Assembly (NCBI GenBank): GCA_032433595.1
Contig: JASWJB010000006.1
Location: forward strand, 62,001-126,000
From: Conoideocrella luteorostrata
Lineage: Eukaryota; Ascomycota; Sordariomycetes; Hypocreales; Clavicipitaceae
DNA length: 64,000 nt
Direction: 5' to 3'
Under the pieces are notes generated by a model that worked only from the letters and a program-made list of their open reading frames with translations, searched no databases and was not told where the DNA came from. Positions 10,899 through 21,641 of the stretch are shown piece after piece (within the stretch, counting starts at the first letter, position 1; every line of letters begins with the position of its first letter). The position numbers were made by a program, and so were the translations under genes.

Positions 10899-13316
10899 TC
10901 AGAAAATATGCCATTTTCGCTCAGACTGCATGATATCATCTGTCAGAAACATCAATGGGCGATTCAAATCCTTCCGCTTCATGACTAGTTTCCCGTTCAC
11001 CAAGTCCAGAACTTCTATCGCTTGCACAATAACCCTGCAAATGAAATCAACCTCAGTGTACTCGGTCTCTGTCTCAGTCTCTCTGCGTATCGAAACCAAG
11101 GCACCATAAGCTCTCGAGCATTCCTCCTTAACCCTGTGGGCCAGGACTCGTCTGTCCAAAATAATCGCCATGGCCACACCGTCTCTGCCCACTGCGTTTT
11201 CGAACGCCTCGCCTACATCGATGATGCAAACTTCGTAAACTTTTGCTGGCCCTCCCGGGCTTATGTGAATAATTTCAAAGCATCTCTCCATCTTGCCAGG
11301 CGTAGTTTTCTGAAGCATAATGCCCAGCATCGTTACTTTAATTCCACCACAATCTGCCAGCTCCGCAAGGCTGGGGAGCTCTATTCCCGGCGTTCCTCGT
11401 TGATGGTGCAAGGAGGCTATGTAGAAATCCTGGAGCGAGTAGTTACGTGCATCATCACTGTTCTGGCCGAGCAAAGAAGCTGGGGCCCATTTGAACCCGT
11501 CCTGCGTGAGGCGATTTCCAGACGAAAACATGATGCCTGGGGCAAATCTCTTTATGAGACGCAACAAGACCTGCATGCGTGTTTCCGAGAGTGCTCGCGT
11601 ATCCCGAGAGGTAACGAAGTCGTCTCTACTGACGACCTCTAATAGAGGAAGTGTATCGAAGCCCAGAATGACTGCAATGCAGAGTGTTTCGTCTCCGGCT
11701 CGTGAGGTATTCCTCCACTGCAAATTCGATAATGTTGAGATGAAGATGCGTTGTGGATCTGGATCCGTTTTTGCAAGGCTCATGGGAACCTTAAACAGGC
11801 CAGCGAGCATTCTGCCACCTGTACTCCAGAGCGAATGGGGCTCCTCTTGCCAGAGATCGTCTAGATGACAAGGTCCGTCCCGAAACTGAAATAAGAGATC
11901 TTGGGCCAGAAATCCTTCCTGAAATGTCCAGAGCCGCCGCATCCATGTCGAGAGAACGACACGCACAACCCTTTCCATCGGTCTCGCGTCCTTGGAACCT
12001 GATAGAATCTCTTTGTCGAGCACAAGAACCGATTTAGCCCTTTGATAGGTGGACCGCATTCGTTGGATCGCCAGTTTGCGATATTCCACAAACGCCTCGC
12101 CAACAGGGATACACAGGCTGTCAATCCAAAAGGGTGTCGGCTCTGAATGATTGTTATCCTGGGCCCTGGTAACTGCGGCATTTGCCATCTGCTGTAGGTG
12201 CGGATACTGACAGGTTGGCAGAGCGTTGTCTGTTGGATTCCCAAGCCCATCGGCCCAAACGTGGGAGAATGCAACATAGTCTACCGGCTCAGCCGGATCG
12301 AATGGTACAACTTCCATCTCCCAGTGTGCTTCTCCCAAGTTTTTTAGCATAATTAGTGGAAATCCGTCGTTTGCCCGAAACCCCATGAGAATGTCCTCCA
12401 ACTTGGGGCCTTGAAGGGCACAATCACAGTCTTCGATCTCGTTTGTATGTCGAAAATGGTATCCCTCGGAGTCGTTATAAATATCAGCCTTACAGTGGGT
12501 TTCATCGCAAGCCCCATGATCCCGTAAAGCTCTAGCAGGGTAGTACGAGCAGACATAATAGCATGCATCCATCGATACCGTAGTCCCCAGATATCGAACA
12601 TCATGAGGGCACCAACCGTGGTTGAGAAGTCGGGCACAAAAGACTTCCCGTCCGCTAAAGCCGGGGTCTATCACGGGAAAAGCCAGACGCCACATTTGCT
12701 TGGCGACCGCCGCGATGGAGAATCGTAGAGCATATACAGCCGTCGCGAAGTCGCTGCTAAGCAAACGTCGTTGGGCACAGGCACTGCTGCTGTCCTCAGC
12801 CGTTAAAATTTGTGTAGGCTTTCCAAGATCAAGGTTTCTACGAGACAGAGCATCCGTCCATGCATGCACACTCTGGAGCAGTTGACGCAATCGATCGATG
12901 CGCAGTTGTTTGATCTGTTTGTATTCAATCTCGCCGTATAGCTCGCTTAGATAGGTCTCCCGTTCTAGCCATGCCTTAAAATAGCGAGGAAGATGTTTTG
13001 TGGTAATCCATCTTTTGTTGCTGGGCGGAAGATCTGATTTGATAAAGTGCTCTATCGCAAGCGAGAGTCCGAGGATAGTTGTCCACTCAGAGAGAAGTCC
13101 GACGTAGAGCCACGACTGTAAGAATTCATCAACGTCTTCCTGTGGGTGAGACTGGAAATCAATACCATCATTGCTGGTTGCGTTGCGCCAGCCTTTTCTC
13201 TCTGGGAACCCGTAATAGCCCTGGTAGTCATACGACAGTGACTAGTCGCTGTTACAGAAAAGACACTCCACTCGGAAGGGCTCAGCGGCTGGGTCGAAAG
13301 TCTCAAAGTGATCCAT
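10899..13316 (-). CDS. HET-domain (heterokaryon incompatibility-type) protein with an in-frame TAG near the N-terminus
   Basis: One reading frame runs from ATG 13316 (MDHFETFDPAAEPFRVECLF) to the stop at 10899, 806 codons in all. It is broken by a TAG at 13242-13244. After the TAG it continues with YDYQGYYGFPERKGW and an extended helical N-terminal region, then the HET domain: VDYVAFSHVWADGLGN, FWIDSLCIPV, RSTYQRAKSVLVLD and WMRRLWTFQEG. HET proteins act in nonself recognition and can trigger programmed cell death of fused cells. The TAG could be a CAG (Gln) that suffered a C to T change. A 30-nt intron ending CGACTAG would also remove it in frame, but its donor GTGGAG is poor and the length too small. 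The long region after the TAG has no ATG until well inside, so the gene is either spliced unusually or decayed. No partner gene lies adjacent. Confidence 0.8.
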
Positions 13317-14044
13317 GTTGGTGAAGCTGAACTGCCATATAACGCCTGGTGTTACATCAAAGGACCGATCAATCAGTCCGTCTTTTGGTCGGGTCCTGTC
13401 GGAACAATTTACCACTTGACTACGGAGCAAAAGTGTAGGCCTACTGAACTGTCACTTCCAGTGGCTGCAATTAGGGCTTATATTCTACGCAACAGGCCCG
13501 TCGTCCGCCTTAAAATCTCATTGAATCGGGCGTCAAGTCCGCTACAGTTGCCACTAGTTATCTCATGCAACGCTAGAGGCGCGGCTAGATACGAAAGCGG
13601 TGCGGCTGATACCGCACAAGGTATAAACCTCTGTGAGTGGTTGCATTTACCTAACGCCCAGCCCAGTCGCTGATGAATGGGCTGAAATCAGGCTTGAAAT
13701 CAGGCTCCGAATACTCCGTGCAGCCTGCAGACCCGCATATCGATGTCTTAGAAATGACGTGGTGTGATGGGAGCCATACATGTTTGAACTCAGCTTTAAC
13801 CTCGCATCGCTTCCCAACAAGCCACTGGGCTGCCTTGTCACGCTCGCACACTGCCTACTTTTCCGTTGTGGACCTACGGCCATCGCCATGAAATTATATG
13901 ACCCACCACCCTACAAAAAGACGGCCCAATGACTACGTAGTAAGTAGCCCATCACTTGTAAACCGTCGAATCCCTCTTCAGGCGTGGCGTACGGGCACAC
14001 ACACGTGCCCGGTAACATGGTCACCCTAGCACGCCTCTTTATAT

Positions 14045-14370
14045 ACAATACAACCCTTGAATTATTAACAAACCGTGACAAGTAAGGAGCCAATTAAAAA
14101 TATTTATTTAAAGACATGCAACAAGTAGAGTGGGTCAAAAGCTACTAGAATCACTCGCCAGAGTTCTGTAGGCAATCGCCGTACTATTTTTACTAGCAGG
14201 ACTTAGGTAAGAAGAGACTGCCCAGTTGAGATGTATTTTCTTAGCAAAAGTGGATAATACACGCTCTACCACAGAGCTTCTACGTACCAAGGTGGCGCAC
14301 TAGTAGATGTTAAAGCAGGACCTAATCCCCTGCTTGTCACGGGTGGTTAATAATTCAAGTGTTGGATTGT
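14045..14370. repeat. Inverted repeat pair (about 38-bp arms)
   Basis: The arm at 14045-14082 is the reverse complement, with a few mismatches, of 14333-14370. The shared block is GTTAATAATTCAAG, with CTTGTCACGG on one side and TTGTAT on the other. The 250 bp between holds no clear gene. Both arms may be ends of two decayed, oppositely oriented elements or of one small transposon. Confidence 0.5.
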
Positions 14371-14532
14371 ATGGCGCATGGGGACCTTCGTCCTCTCCCC
14401 CTTTTCCTTTCTTAAAAAGACTTAATGAATTGAATTGTTATTGCTTCTTTATTGCTTCACCTTCAGGTATCAATACCGACGCCAGAAGCCCCTGTGCTTC
14501 CTACATAAACATTTCCCAAACTGAAGTATGTC

Positions 14533-14728
14533 TGTTGGAATCCCGCCAAGCACAGTAGGAAGCACTGAGCACGTCACGTGGTCACCTTTCGGCCACGATA
14601 TTTATACGGCGACATCGAGCCTCCCACCTTGACTTGTTTTTCTTCTTCTTCGATAGACAGAGACTTATTCAATATATTGCATTTGAAGCCGATGATCTAG
14701 ATCATTGCACAACCCTGTGCAACCCACA
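14533..14728 (+). mobile_element. Solo LTR, family A
   Basis: The 196-bp copy is highly similar to 8839-9032, with termini TGTTGGAATCCC and AACCCACA. Internal blocks CACGTCACGTGGTCACC and GATGATCTAGATCATTG are intact. The flanks ATGTC and TCAAG do not match, so the target duplication is lost or the locus recombined. Confidence 0.82.
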
Positions 14729-15149
14729 TCAAGATCCTTTGTCACCAAGCGTTTTTATAAGGTGCAATGCAAGCAGCCGCCTGTGTTAGCGGATCTTTTT
14801 AGTCTATTAGGATAATAAGCATACCTTCTTATCATTTTACATTCTTCAACAATATTTCTTGCGAATTATTTCATCAATCGCAATACTGTTCTTCAAGTAA
14901 CCTGTTAAACCCAAGTTCAAGAGCAGCGCACCCTTCCTGAGAGCTTCAACGAATTAGACTTTGAAAATTTGGGAGAAGAAGTTCGAATAGCTTGTTATAA
15001 CCACGGCTTTTCAGAAGAGTGATGAGCCGCCATTACAGCCCTTACTTACACTCCAGGTCGTTCATCTCAAACTCGTCGCCATTGACGCAGCCGATATTAG
15101 ATTAGTGGCTTGAGCACGGTTTCACAGGATTGACTGCACGCTATACAAG

Positions 15150-16409
15150 TCAATGTACTTTAGAATGGGAAGTATTATTATTAGCCCTGCCACCGCTAGC
15201 AAATTTCCTGCGGTTGGCTGCTTCCGTCCATTTCAGCATATTTGATTGGACTTTTCGAGAAATCGCCCCTTCAAGTTCTACCGGATGTCGCTGTCCGGAG
15301 CCCAACTCTGCATAGTTTGAAGTATCTTGTGTTGGATTGCTTCCCGCCAGCTCTGGCTTCTCATAAGCTTTCCTTTCACTGCCAGCTGCTGAAATTGACT
15401 CGGCCTGTGTCGCTTCACCTTCTGCCACTCCACCACTGGACTCTGGATTATCTCCTGGGGTGCTGGAATTGCGGCTCCGTCGCTTTCCGATGAGGAAAAA
15501 TCCCAGAGAAACAAAGAGCTGCGATGATACCAACAACAATCCCAGCAATAGCACCACCGTGTAGCTGCGATGATCCGCCACCCCCGACGTCCCCATCAGC
15601 AGCCGACGAAGTTGGAACATTGGCTGTAGAGGAGCCGAGATATGCGGTCGATAATTGAGCTGGATGGTTGGTGCATTCAGCATCATGCCCGCGAAAGTCA
15701 CGGTGACGTTTTCTGCGATTCTGGACGAACCCGTCGTTTTCCACTCAACAGCCGTGGCTAGATTCCCAAAATTTCCGTTCGTGTACGGGACTACGTCGTT
15801 CTGTGCACCACACGAATGGTACCAGTTGCTGGTTGTGAAAAAGCTAACGCATTTGCCCATCAGACTTGTAGAATAGGCTAGAGAGGTCTTATACCTGTAG
15901 CCACTGCGATTTTGCTTCAATCAGCCTCATAACCTCATATTTCGTCATCCGACATGGGCTACATCATAGTAGAGCCTTGTGTAAACATGCTTAGCTTAAG
16001 AAAACAAGCCGCACTTACGATGGGCAGCAAAGCGCAGCAGTTTCGCTGGGCAGAAATGTGTTGACGAGGACCCCGCTGACCATTGAACCCGTTTGCTTTT
16101 GTCCTGAGGACACCATCAAGACTGTTGTCCAGTAATTTGGGCAGTGTAAACCGGGAGAAATAAAGTAGCCGCCTTCCCTGATGTCAGAGTAAGCAGTGAT
16201 GTGAGGGTTAGCAAGGTACAGTGTTCGTTTTTGATCCGCATAGTCATGAAGGCGCTGCACGAGTGGTACAGTGAGTTTCTGACCATGGTGCAGCCTGTGT
16301 ATGTACCAGTTACGCATCCATTAGGCATTTGGAACGCCGTCTTCAGAGGCGCAATGACCTGGCGGACACTTGTCCCCGTTGCAGAGGTTGCGTCCGTCGC
16401 CAGAGCCAT
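15150..16409 (-). pseudogene. Single-pass membrane protein gene with broken reading frame
   Basis: Fragments of one fungal surface-protein-like gene lie in order but in changing frames. From 16409: an N-terminal part (RQVIAPLKTAFQMPNGC), then in another frame DIREGGYFISPGLHCPNYWTT and ETAALCCPS. A good intron follows (donor GTAAGT at 16018, acceptor CGCAG, exon from 15903), then GYRYKTSLAYSTSLMGKC. The transmembrane segment GGAIAGIVVGIIAAL is only open in a different frame. The cytoplasmic tail (LIGKRRSRNS, AYEKPELAG, RHPVELEG) returns to the earlier frame. At least two compensating one-base shifts, near 15690 and 15520, are therefore needed. A 35-nt intron near 16265-16300 could explain the first frame change, but it is very short. 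Either the gene is decayed or the sequence has indel errors. The function of the family is unknown to me; it would sit in the plasma membrane. Confidence 0.6.
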
Positions 16410-17694
16410 TTGATTTTAGATACGTTTCACAAACTCTGAGCGACGATGATGAAGTCATAGCAAAAATGACAACTACTCGCTGCTGCCCCGTGGTCCAATC
16501 ATTACTATCCCTGGTTGCGACTATGACGGGCTAGATTGAAACAAGAAGGCCTCAAAGTCCGCCGTGGCTATCTATATAGGCATGTGGTGCTGTAGCCTAT
16601 GTCGGCTTAGTACTTATCGATAAGCCACGTACAGGGCTTATGTTGGCAGTAAAACTAGGGCGTTTAGGGATCTGAGCAACGACAAGCAATTAAGTCAACT
16701 ACTCGAAAACGGAGTGGTCTTCTTTACCTTTCAAAAAATACAGACCCCTTAATGCAGAAGAGAAGTAGCGACAGGTGGTTAGGTCTAGGACCCGTGAGGC
16801 AATGCACACAGTTCTAGAGGACATCCCCGGCGGCTGCTCATCGAAGGATATTCAATAAGCCAGATATAATGTGTTTCGTATGGCAATGTTACTTTCTCGT
16901 ATGATATAGCTTTAAATCCGCCACGCTACTATTTCAACATTCTCCAACGCTCTCCAACGCTCTTGGTATCATAAACAATATAATAGATCAAGTATTTGCA
17001 TTATTGGTGGAAAGCTCAATTCATGTTGTGTTTGGTATGGAATTATGTGGGAAAACTGTCTGCTGAGCTGACCTAACTACCGCGTTAGGACTAGCCAACG
17101 GTTACACTCTAGTCTATTTGAATGGTGCAAATACAACGATAGTTACCACTAACAATATTCTTATTGCCCCTTGATACAGTGCTTCGTACAGGGGTGCGAT
17201 CGGCCATGTTGGTAAATCTGCCCCGCCGTACCTATTCCCGGCTCAGTGCACATGGTACCTGAACTGTGACTTGGCCGTCACTGTCCAAGACACTAAAGCG
17301 GCGGCAGGTCCCGCCAGTGCCTCCCGGATTCTGTGTGTATTTGAGCGACATTGTGGCATCCTAATAGAGTCTAGTACGCCCACGCGAGCCCCACCCGGGG
17401 TTCCAGCATGTGCTCACTTTTTTTTTTTACCCCTTGACACATTTTGCTTGTCTTCAATAAGCTAGATTAATCATTTCGGCTGGCATTTCGTAGCTGCCTG
17501 CACTCATGCTTGCTAGGTTTAGGCGATCCGATGGCTAACCTGGACGGACGTTCTGCTGGCAGTGACGACGTTGGAGTCATTCTTGCGCCGTTGAGTTTAA
17601 TGGGAACTTCCCCAGCTTGAGAATCTATAACCCAAATATTTCACGTGGCTGACAGCAGTGACAGACACGCTGTTCATTGTTGGTTGCATCCATC
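16410..17694. other. Spacer upstream of the methyltransferase gene
   Basis: There is no supported gene. The short frame at 17271-17465 lacks any motif. The final 150 bp are presumably the promoter of the gene starting at 17695. Confidence 0.55.
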
Positions 17695-19098
17695 ATGTTC
17701 GACCTGCCAAGCTCATACGCCAGTTTAGAGAGATACACTAACGATCTCTGTGGCTTTATTACCACGCCTCTCGTCCACCAGCTCACCGGAGGCATTCACG
17801 TCAACGACGCCCTCATCTACGACGCATGGCAGGCTCTTCCGCAAGATTGGACCGGTTGGTGGTCGTCGTTGCCCGATCATCGTTTGGTGCAGCATGATCT
17901 TGTTAATGCTATCGACGAGGATGGCGGGCCTGAGCGGAGCCTTTTGGATGAGAGCCGACCGGAGTCTCTGAAGAATTGGCTAAAAGCGTTGAGGTCACTT
18001 GCACTTCCCAGGGGTCAGCGTCCAGGTCCAACCATTATTTTACCAGAGATTCTAGCGGCACGCATGAAAACTAAGAAGATTGCGGAGGTGTCTAGAGCGA
18101 CTGCATACATCTACAATATGTGTCTAAACAAGGGCATCACCAATATCATCGACATGGGCTCTGGGAAAGGCTACATTTCCATTAGCCTAGCGTACCTATT
18201 CCCGCATCTGCGCATTCTGTCCATTGATGGCAGCGAATCGCAAATTGCAGGATCCCAGTCGTTTGCCACCTCTCTGGGGATATCGGAGAGTCGGCTGAAG
18301 CACGTAGTTCACTGGATTGACGGCTCGCCGGCTCTCAGGGCCAGGATCGAGGACTGGGCAGGCGGAGAGCGCTGCATGCTCATTGGCCTTCATGCCTGTG
18401 GCAGCTTATCGGAGCACATGCTCAGGTACTTTAGCACGGTTACTTGCATTGAAGCTTTGGCAGTTGTGGGCTGCTGCTACAACCACATCGTTCCTAGATC
18501 ACTCAGTGACCCAACCGGGTTTCCTATCAGCTCGACTCTGAGAAAACTCGACGTCACGTTGAGCTCCACGGCGCTGATGACTGGTTGTCAATCGCCAAAT
18601 AATTGGAAGAGACCGGAAATGGACAGCAGACCTGAAGGTACATCCGTATTTAGCAAACGACGCTTCTACCGTGCCATCCTGGAGAAGATTTTCTTCGACA
18701 AGGGGCTCAATTGTCATCCCGCAGATGGAAGCAGACCAGCCTGGGGTACTCGAAAGACAGACGTGGCCAATTTTATCAGATTTGCGCGCAGGGCAATGGA
18801 CCTGTTGAAAATTGATTACGGGAAGATCTCTGATGCGGAACTGACGGCCTATGAGCAACGATATAGAGACTGCGAAAGCCAGATTGCTATACTATGGACG
18901 CTTAGCGTGCTGTGCGGCAAGGTCGTGGAGAGTGTGGTTGCGATGGACCGGTACTGGTTTCTTAAGGAACAAGACGCCAAAGGGATAGATATTGTGCCCA
19001 TTTTCGATTTCAAGGTCTCGCCTAGAAATATGATGGTAGTGGCTGAGAAAATGGTTTTTCATGATGAAATGAATGATTGCGAAAACGATGGCGATTAA
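17695..19098 (+). CDS. METTL25/RRNAD1-type methyltransferase-domain protein (467 aa)
   Basis: This is an intact single-exon gene. The start is the ATG at 17695 (MFDLPSSYASLERYTNDL); the open frame begins six codons earlier at a TTG, which I reject. The middle holds the SAM-binding motif IIDMGSGKGYISISLAYLF. It is followed by IGLHACGSLSEHML and VVGCCYNHI, the hallmark blocks of the Methyltransf_32 family to which METTL25 and RRNAD1 belong. Members are about 450-600 aa, so the length fits. Some relatives modify RNA or ribosomal targets, but the substrate here is not known. There is no signal peptide or membrane segment, so it is cytosolic or nuclear. It converges with the minus-strand gene ending at 19347. 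It looks like a housekeeping gene in a degraded neighbourhood. Confidence 0.85.
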   Translation: MFDLPSSYASLERYTNDLCGFITTPLVHQLTGGIHVNDALIYDAWQALPQDWTGWWSSLPDHRLVQHDLVNAIDEDGGPERSLLDESRPESLKNWLKALRSLALPRGQRPGPTIILPEILAARMKTKKIAEVSRATAYIYNMCLNKGITNIIDMGSGKGYISISLAYLFPHLRILSIDGSESQIAGSQSFATSLGISESRLKHVVHWIDGSPALRARIEDWAGGERCMLIGLHACGSLSEHMLRYFSTVTCIEALAVVGCCYNHIVPRSLSDPTGFPISSTLRKLDVTLSSTALMTGCQSPNNWKRPEMDSRPEGTSVFSKRRFYRAILEKIFFDKGLNCHPADGSRPAWGTRKTDVANFIRFARRAMDLLKIDYGKISDAELTAYEQRYRDCESQIAILWTLSVLCGKVVESVVAMDRYWFLKEQDAKGIDIVPIFDFKVSPRNMMVVAEKMVFHDEMNDCENDGD

Positions 19099-19346
19099 TG
19101 TCAAAAAAGGTTATCATTTTCTACCTTCTTGTCAAAAAGTTGCGACTTGGCGCACAGTTATGAGATATCTTACAAGACTACTCGATAACCTAACGAAGAA
19201 AGACAAACATATCTGGGCTCCACCCCTTTCCCTTAACAGTGTTATACAATTCCACGGAGTACCGCATAGACGTAGCTAAATACAGATGTTCATCACGTTC
19301 ACTCAACTCGCTCTCACATCATCGCTACAAGCTCTGACCTCTTAGC

Positions 19347-20678
19347 TCAGAGTTCTCGCACAAGACGAAACCCAAACATGTAAGTAGCTACTTCGCTGGA
19401 GAAGTAGCCATCGCGATAGTTGATCCGGTAGTTTCGTTCATTGTAGCACCATGCTCCTCCACGGACCACTCTAAACTGTACCGGTCCGTTGTGCGCAGTT
19501 CCATCATTGGCTGCCGTGCCGGTGTTCTCCATCCAGGAGTCTGCTACAAACTCCCTAGCGTTTCCGGTGATATCGTAGAGACCAAAGCCGTTGGGCATAA
19601 ATGAGGCAACAGGGGCGGTAAACGGGAACCCATCCTCCACCTTGACAGGCGGCCAGGGGAAGTTGAGGGCTCTTTTGGTGCTATAATCGTAAACATTGGC
19701 ATACCGATTGATCTCCTTTGTCTCGTTACCCCAGAAGAATGTGGTTTGTGAGCCACCACGGGCTGCCCACTCCCATTCATCTTCAGTGGGGAGTCGGTAT
19801 GTCTGCCCGGTGACTGTGGAAAGCCAATCCGCGTAAGCCTTGGCGTCTTGCCATCTAATGGCCACCACCGGATCGTTCTTAGTTTGGGGGAATCCGGGAT
19901 TGCGATAGTTGATGGCGGCATCGAACACCATTGTAGTAGGAGGGTTGCCGAACCAGCGTGCTCCGCCGCGCATCTCGTATCCGGTGCTGTTGACGAACAT
20001 TTCAAATTGTTCTAACGTGACCTCGGTTCTTCCAACGGCCAGATGCGACGCAATGCACACTTCTCGTTGTGGTTGTTCGAATTTCCAGGTATTGGCTGGA
20101 ACCTTCCAGCGTTGCAGTTCTTCACGGGATGTTCCGGCGTGGAAGCACCCTGTTGGAATGACAACCATGTCAGGTGCATTCTTAGCGTCACGGAATACGG
20201 TTCCTGGACGAGTCCTGCCCGATATGTTGCCGGCTGACGAGCGACCTGGTCGTGGATGACGATACTTAGAGGGCTGTTCCAGTTTGGCACTTATCCCGTT
20301 GATGGTGAATCGCCACTCATCGACGGCACCGGTGAGAAACATTTGGGAGTCTAGGAAGTCTTGCTTATAGCCCTTTGCTGAGGACAGATTGACAAGATAC
20401 CGACTCTCAGCAATAAGTCGATCCAAGGTTTCGGAGAATGCCGCAGCCTGAGGGATGGCTCCTGGCTTCTCGGCCGAGAGGGCGGATAGTGTCGAATGCG
20501 CCTTCAAGACCGCCTTCTCGATAGGGGCGTACGTCGCATGAGTGCCGCTGTTATATCGCAGACTCTCGGAAAGAGCGTGAAGATCATCGCGCAGCTGTTT
20601 GACGGTGACGGTGGACTGGGCCGAAGCAAAGCCCTCGGCGGACAATAGCGCCAGGAGGACACCAACGCGACAGCGCAT
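19347..20678 (-). CDS. Secreted sulfatase-modifying-factor (FGE-sulfatase) domain protein (443 aa)
   Basis: This is an intronless gene. I start it at ATG 20678 because MRCRVGVLLALLSAEGFASA is a good signal peptide; the frame is open 40 codons further 5'. Residues 20-170 are a helical region of unknown role. The C-terminal half is an FGE-sulfatase/SUMF1 domain: VVIPTGCFHAGTS, VGRTEVTLEQFEMFV, PVVAIRWQDAKAYADWL, YRLPTEDEWEWAARGG, NGFGLYDITGNAREFV and VVRGGAWCYNERNYRINY. True formylglycine-generating enzymes use two cysteines five residues apart; here the first (AWC) is present but the second position is Asn. A classical copper-dependent FGE activity is therefore doubtful. No sulfatase gene is adjacent. 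The intronless structure and bacterial-style domain make horizontal origin possible but unproven. Confidence 0.85.
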   Translation of the reverse strand: MRCRVGVLLALLSAEGFASAQSTVTVKQLRDDLHALSESLRYNSGTHATYAPIEKAVLKAHSTLSALSAEKPGAIPQAAAFSETLDRLIAESRYLVNLSSAKGYKQDFLDSQMFLTGAVDEWRFTINGISAKLEQPSKYRHPRPGRSSAGNISGRTRPGTVFRDAKNAPDMVVIPTGCFHAGTSREELQRWKVPANTWKFEQPQREVCIASHLAVGRTEVTLEQFEMFVNSTGYEMRGGARWFGNPPTTMVFDAAINYRNPGFPQTKNDPVVAIRWQDAKAYADWLSTVTGQTYRLPTEDEWEWAARGGSQTTFFWGNETKEINRYANVYDYSTKRALNFPWPPVKVEDGFPFTAPVASFMPNGFGLYDITGNAREFVADSWMENTGTAANDGTAHNGPVQFRVVRGGAWCYNERNYRINYRDGYFSSEVATYMFGFRLVREL

Positions 20679-21300
20679 GACTATTGATAAAGATGATCGT
20701 TTTCCGGATATTGTGTAGCCTGGGAATATGGCGAAGAGTTGGCTGTTCCGGGGAATGTGAACGAGCAGAGTATTTGTGTTAGGGACGAGGAGACGCACTG
20801 TCTACGGAGTAAAGTATGGTGAATTGCAGCTTTTGTGTTCCTCCCCGACGAAAATTCTTGGCATGCACTCTCTACATCTTGTACGGGTAGCTCTGTGCCG
20901 ATGCGAAGACAATTTTCTTTCAGTGGTAATTGTGCTCATTTCCCGATTTGGCACTGTAGCGCGGTTGGGTAAGCCGTGATGGGTCAGGTAACAACTGTCC
21001 GCCTCCTAGCGTTGCGCTGGTGTTGACGATCTGTGAGACCGGACTGAGACAGCGGCCGAGACGTCCCACGGTTAGTAAGCGCCTGCGGGCGCTGGCGATG
21101 GTTACAGCACTTTTTTTTTCATTATGTTTGTCTTAGGTCTGGCACCATACGGCTGCAGAGTACTGCGTACAACGGCAGTATATGTGGTGCTTATTTCGGC
21201 AACCTGAAGTGGCGCGGCCCTAGCTGAGATTAAGGGAGTCCTCCCAGCATGCACGAAGCGTGGTGCTATGGCTCCTCGATAGGCGTGTAGGGAAACAGCA

Positions 21301-21316
21301 TACGGAGTACTCCGTA
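21301..21316. repeat. 16-bp perfect palindrome TACGGAGTACTCCGTA
   Basis: This is the complete palindrome whose 9-bp half TACGGAGTA recurs at least twelve times in the window (4641, 9421, 20803, 21301, 22082, 22739, 25104, 25434, 29869, 34877, 38152, 56993). Copies sit only in spacers. Confidence 0.7.
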
Positions 21317-21547
21317 TATTGTTCAAATTGCGAGAGAAAAAAATAACTAGAAAATGGTCGGAATTTCAGTCGGGGCGATTGAGCGTCGGGGAGTCGCTTG
21401 AGGAAACTGGGTAGCCAGCGTAGCGTTGATGATGCTGCATATTTTTTATATGCATGCATGATCTACCCCACTGGCTGGCACAGTGCAGAAATTAGGGAGG
21501 GAATTGTCTGAAGTGTCCCAGAAAAGTGTAAGACATAGCATTGGCGA

Positions 21548-21641
21548 CCACAGGGGAGACAATTTAAGCCGGTAGTCGGGAAAATGTTTTGACCGACATA
21601 GAGTGCAACCCGACTACCGGCTTAAATTGTCTCCCCCGTGG
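21548..21641. repeat. Near-perfect hairpin, 33-bp arms
   Basis: The arm 21548-21580 is the reverse complement of 21609-21641 with a single mismatch. The core word is GACAATTTAAGCCGGTAG. The 28-bp loop is AT-rich. It could fold as a long DNA or RNA hairpin, or be the fused ends of a small transposon. Confidence 0.8.

Noticed and set aside
14100..14300. Retroelement polyprotein remnant between the inverted arms
   Set aside because: The minus-strand translation is faintly reminiscent of retroelement sequence but has several stops and no recognisable catalytic motif.
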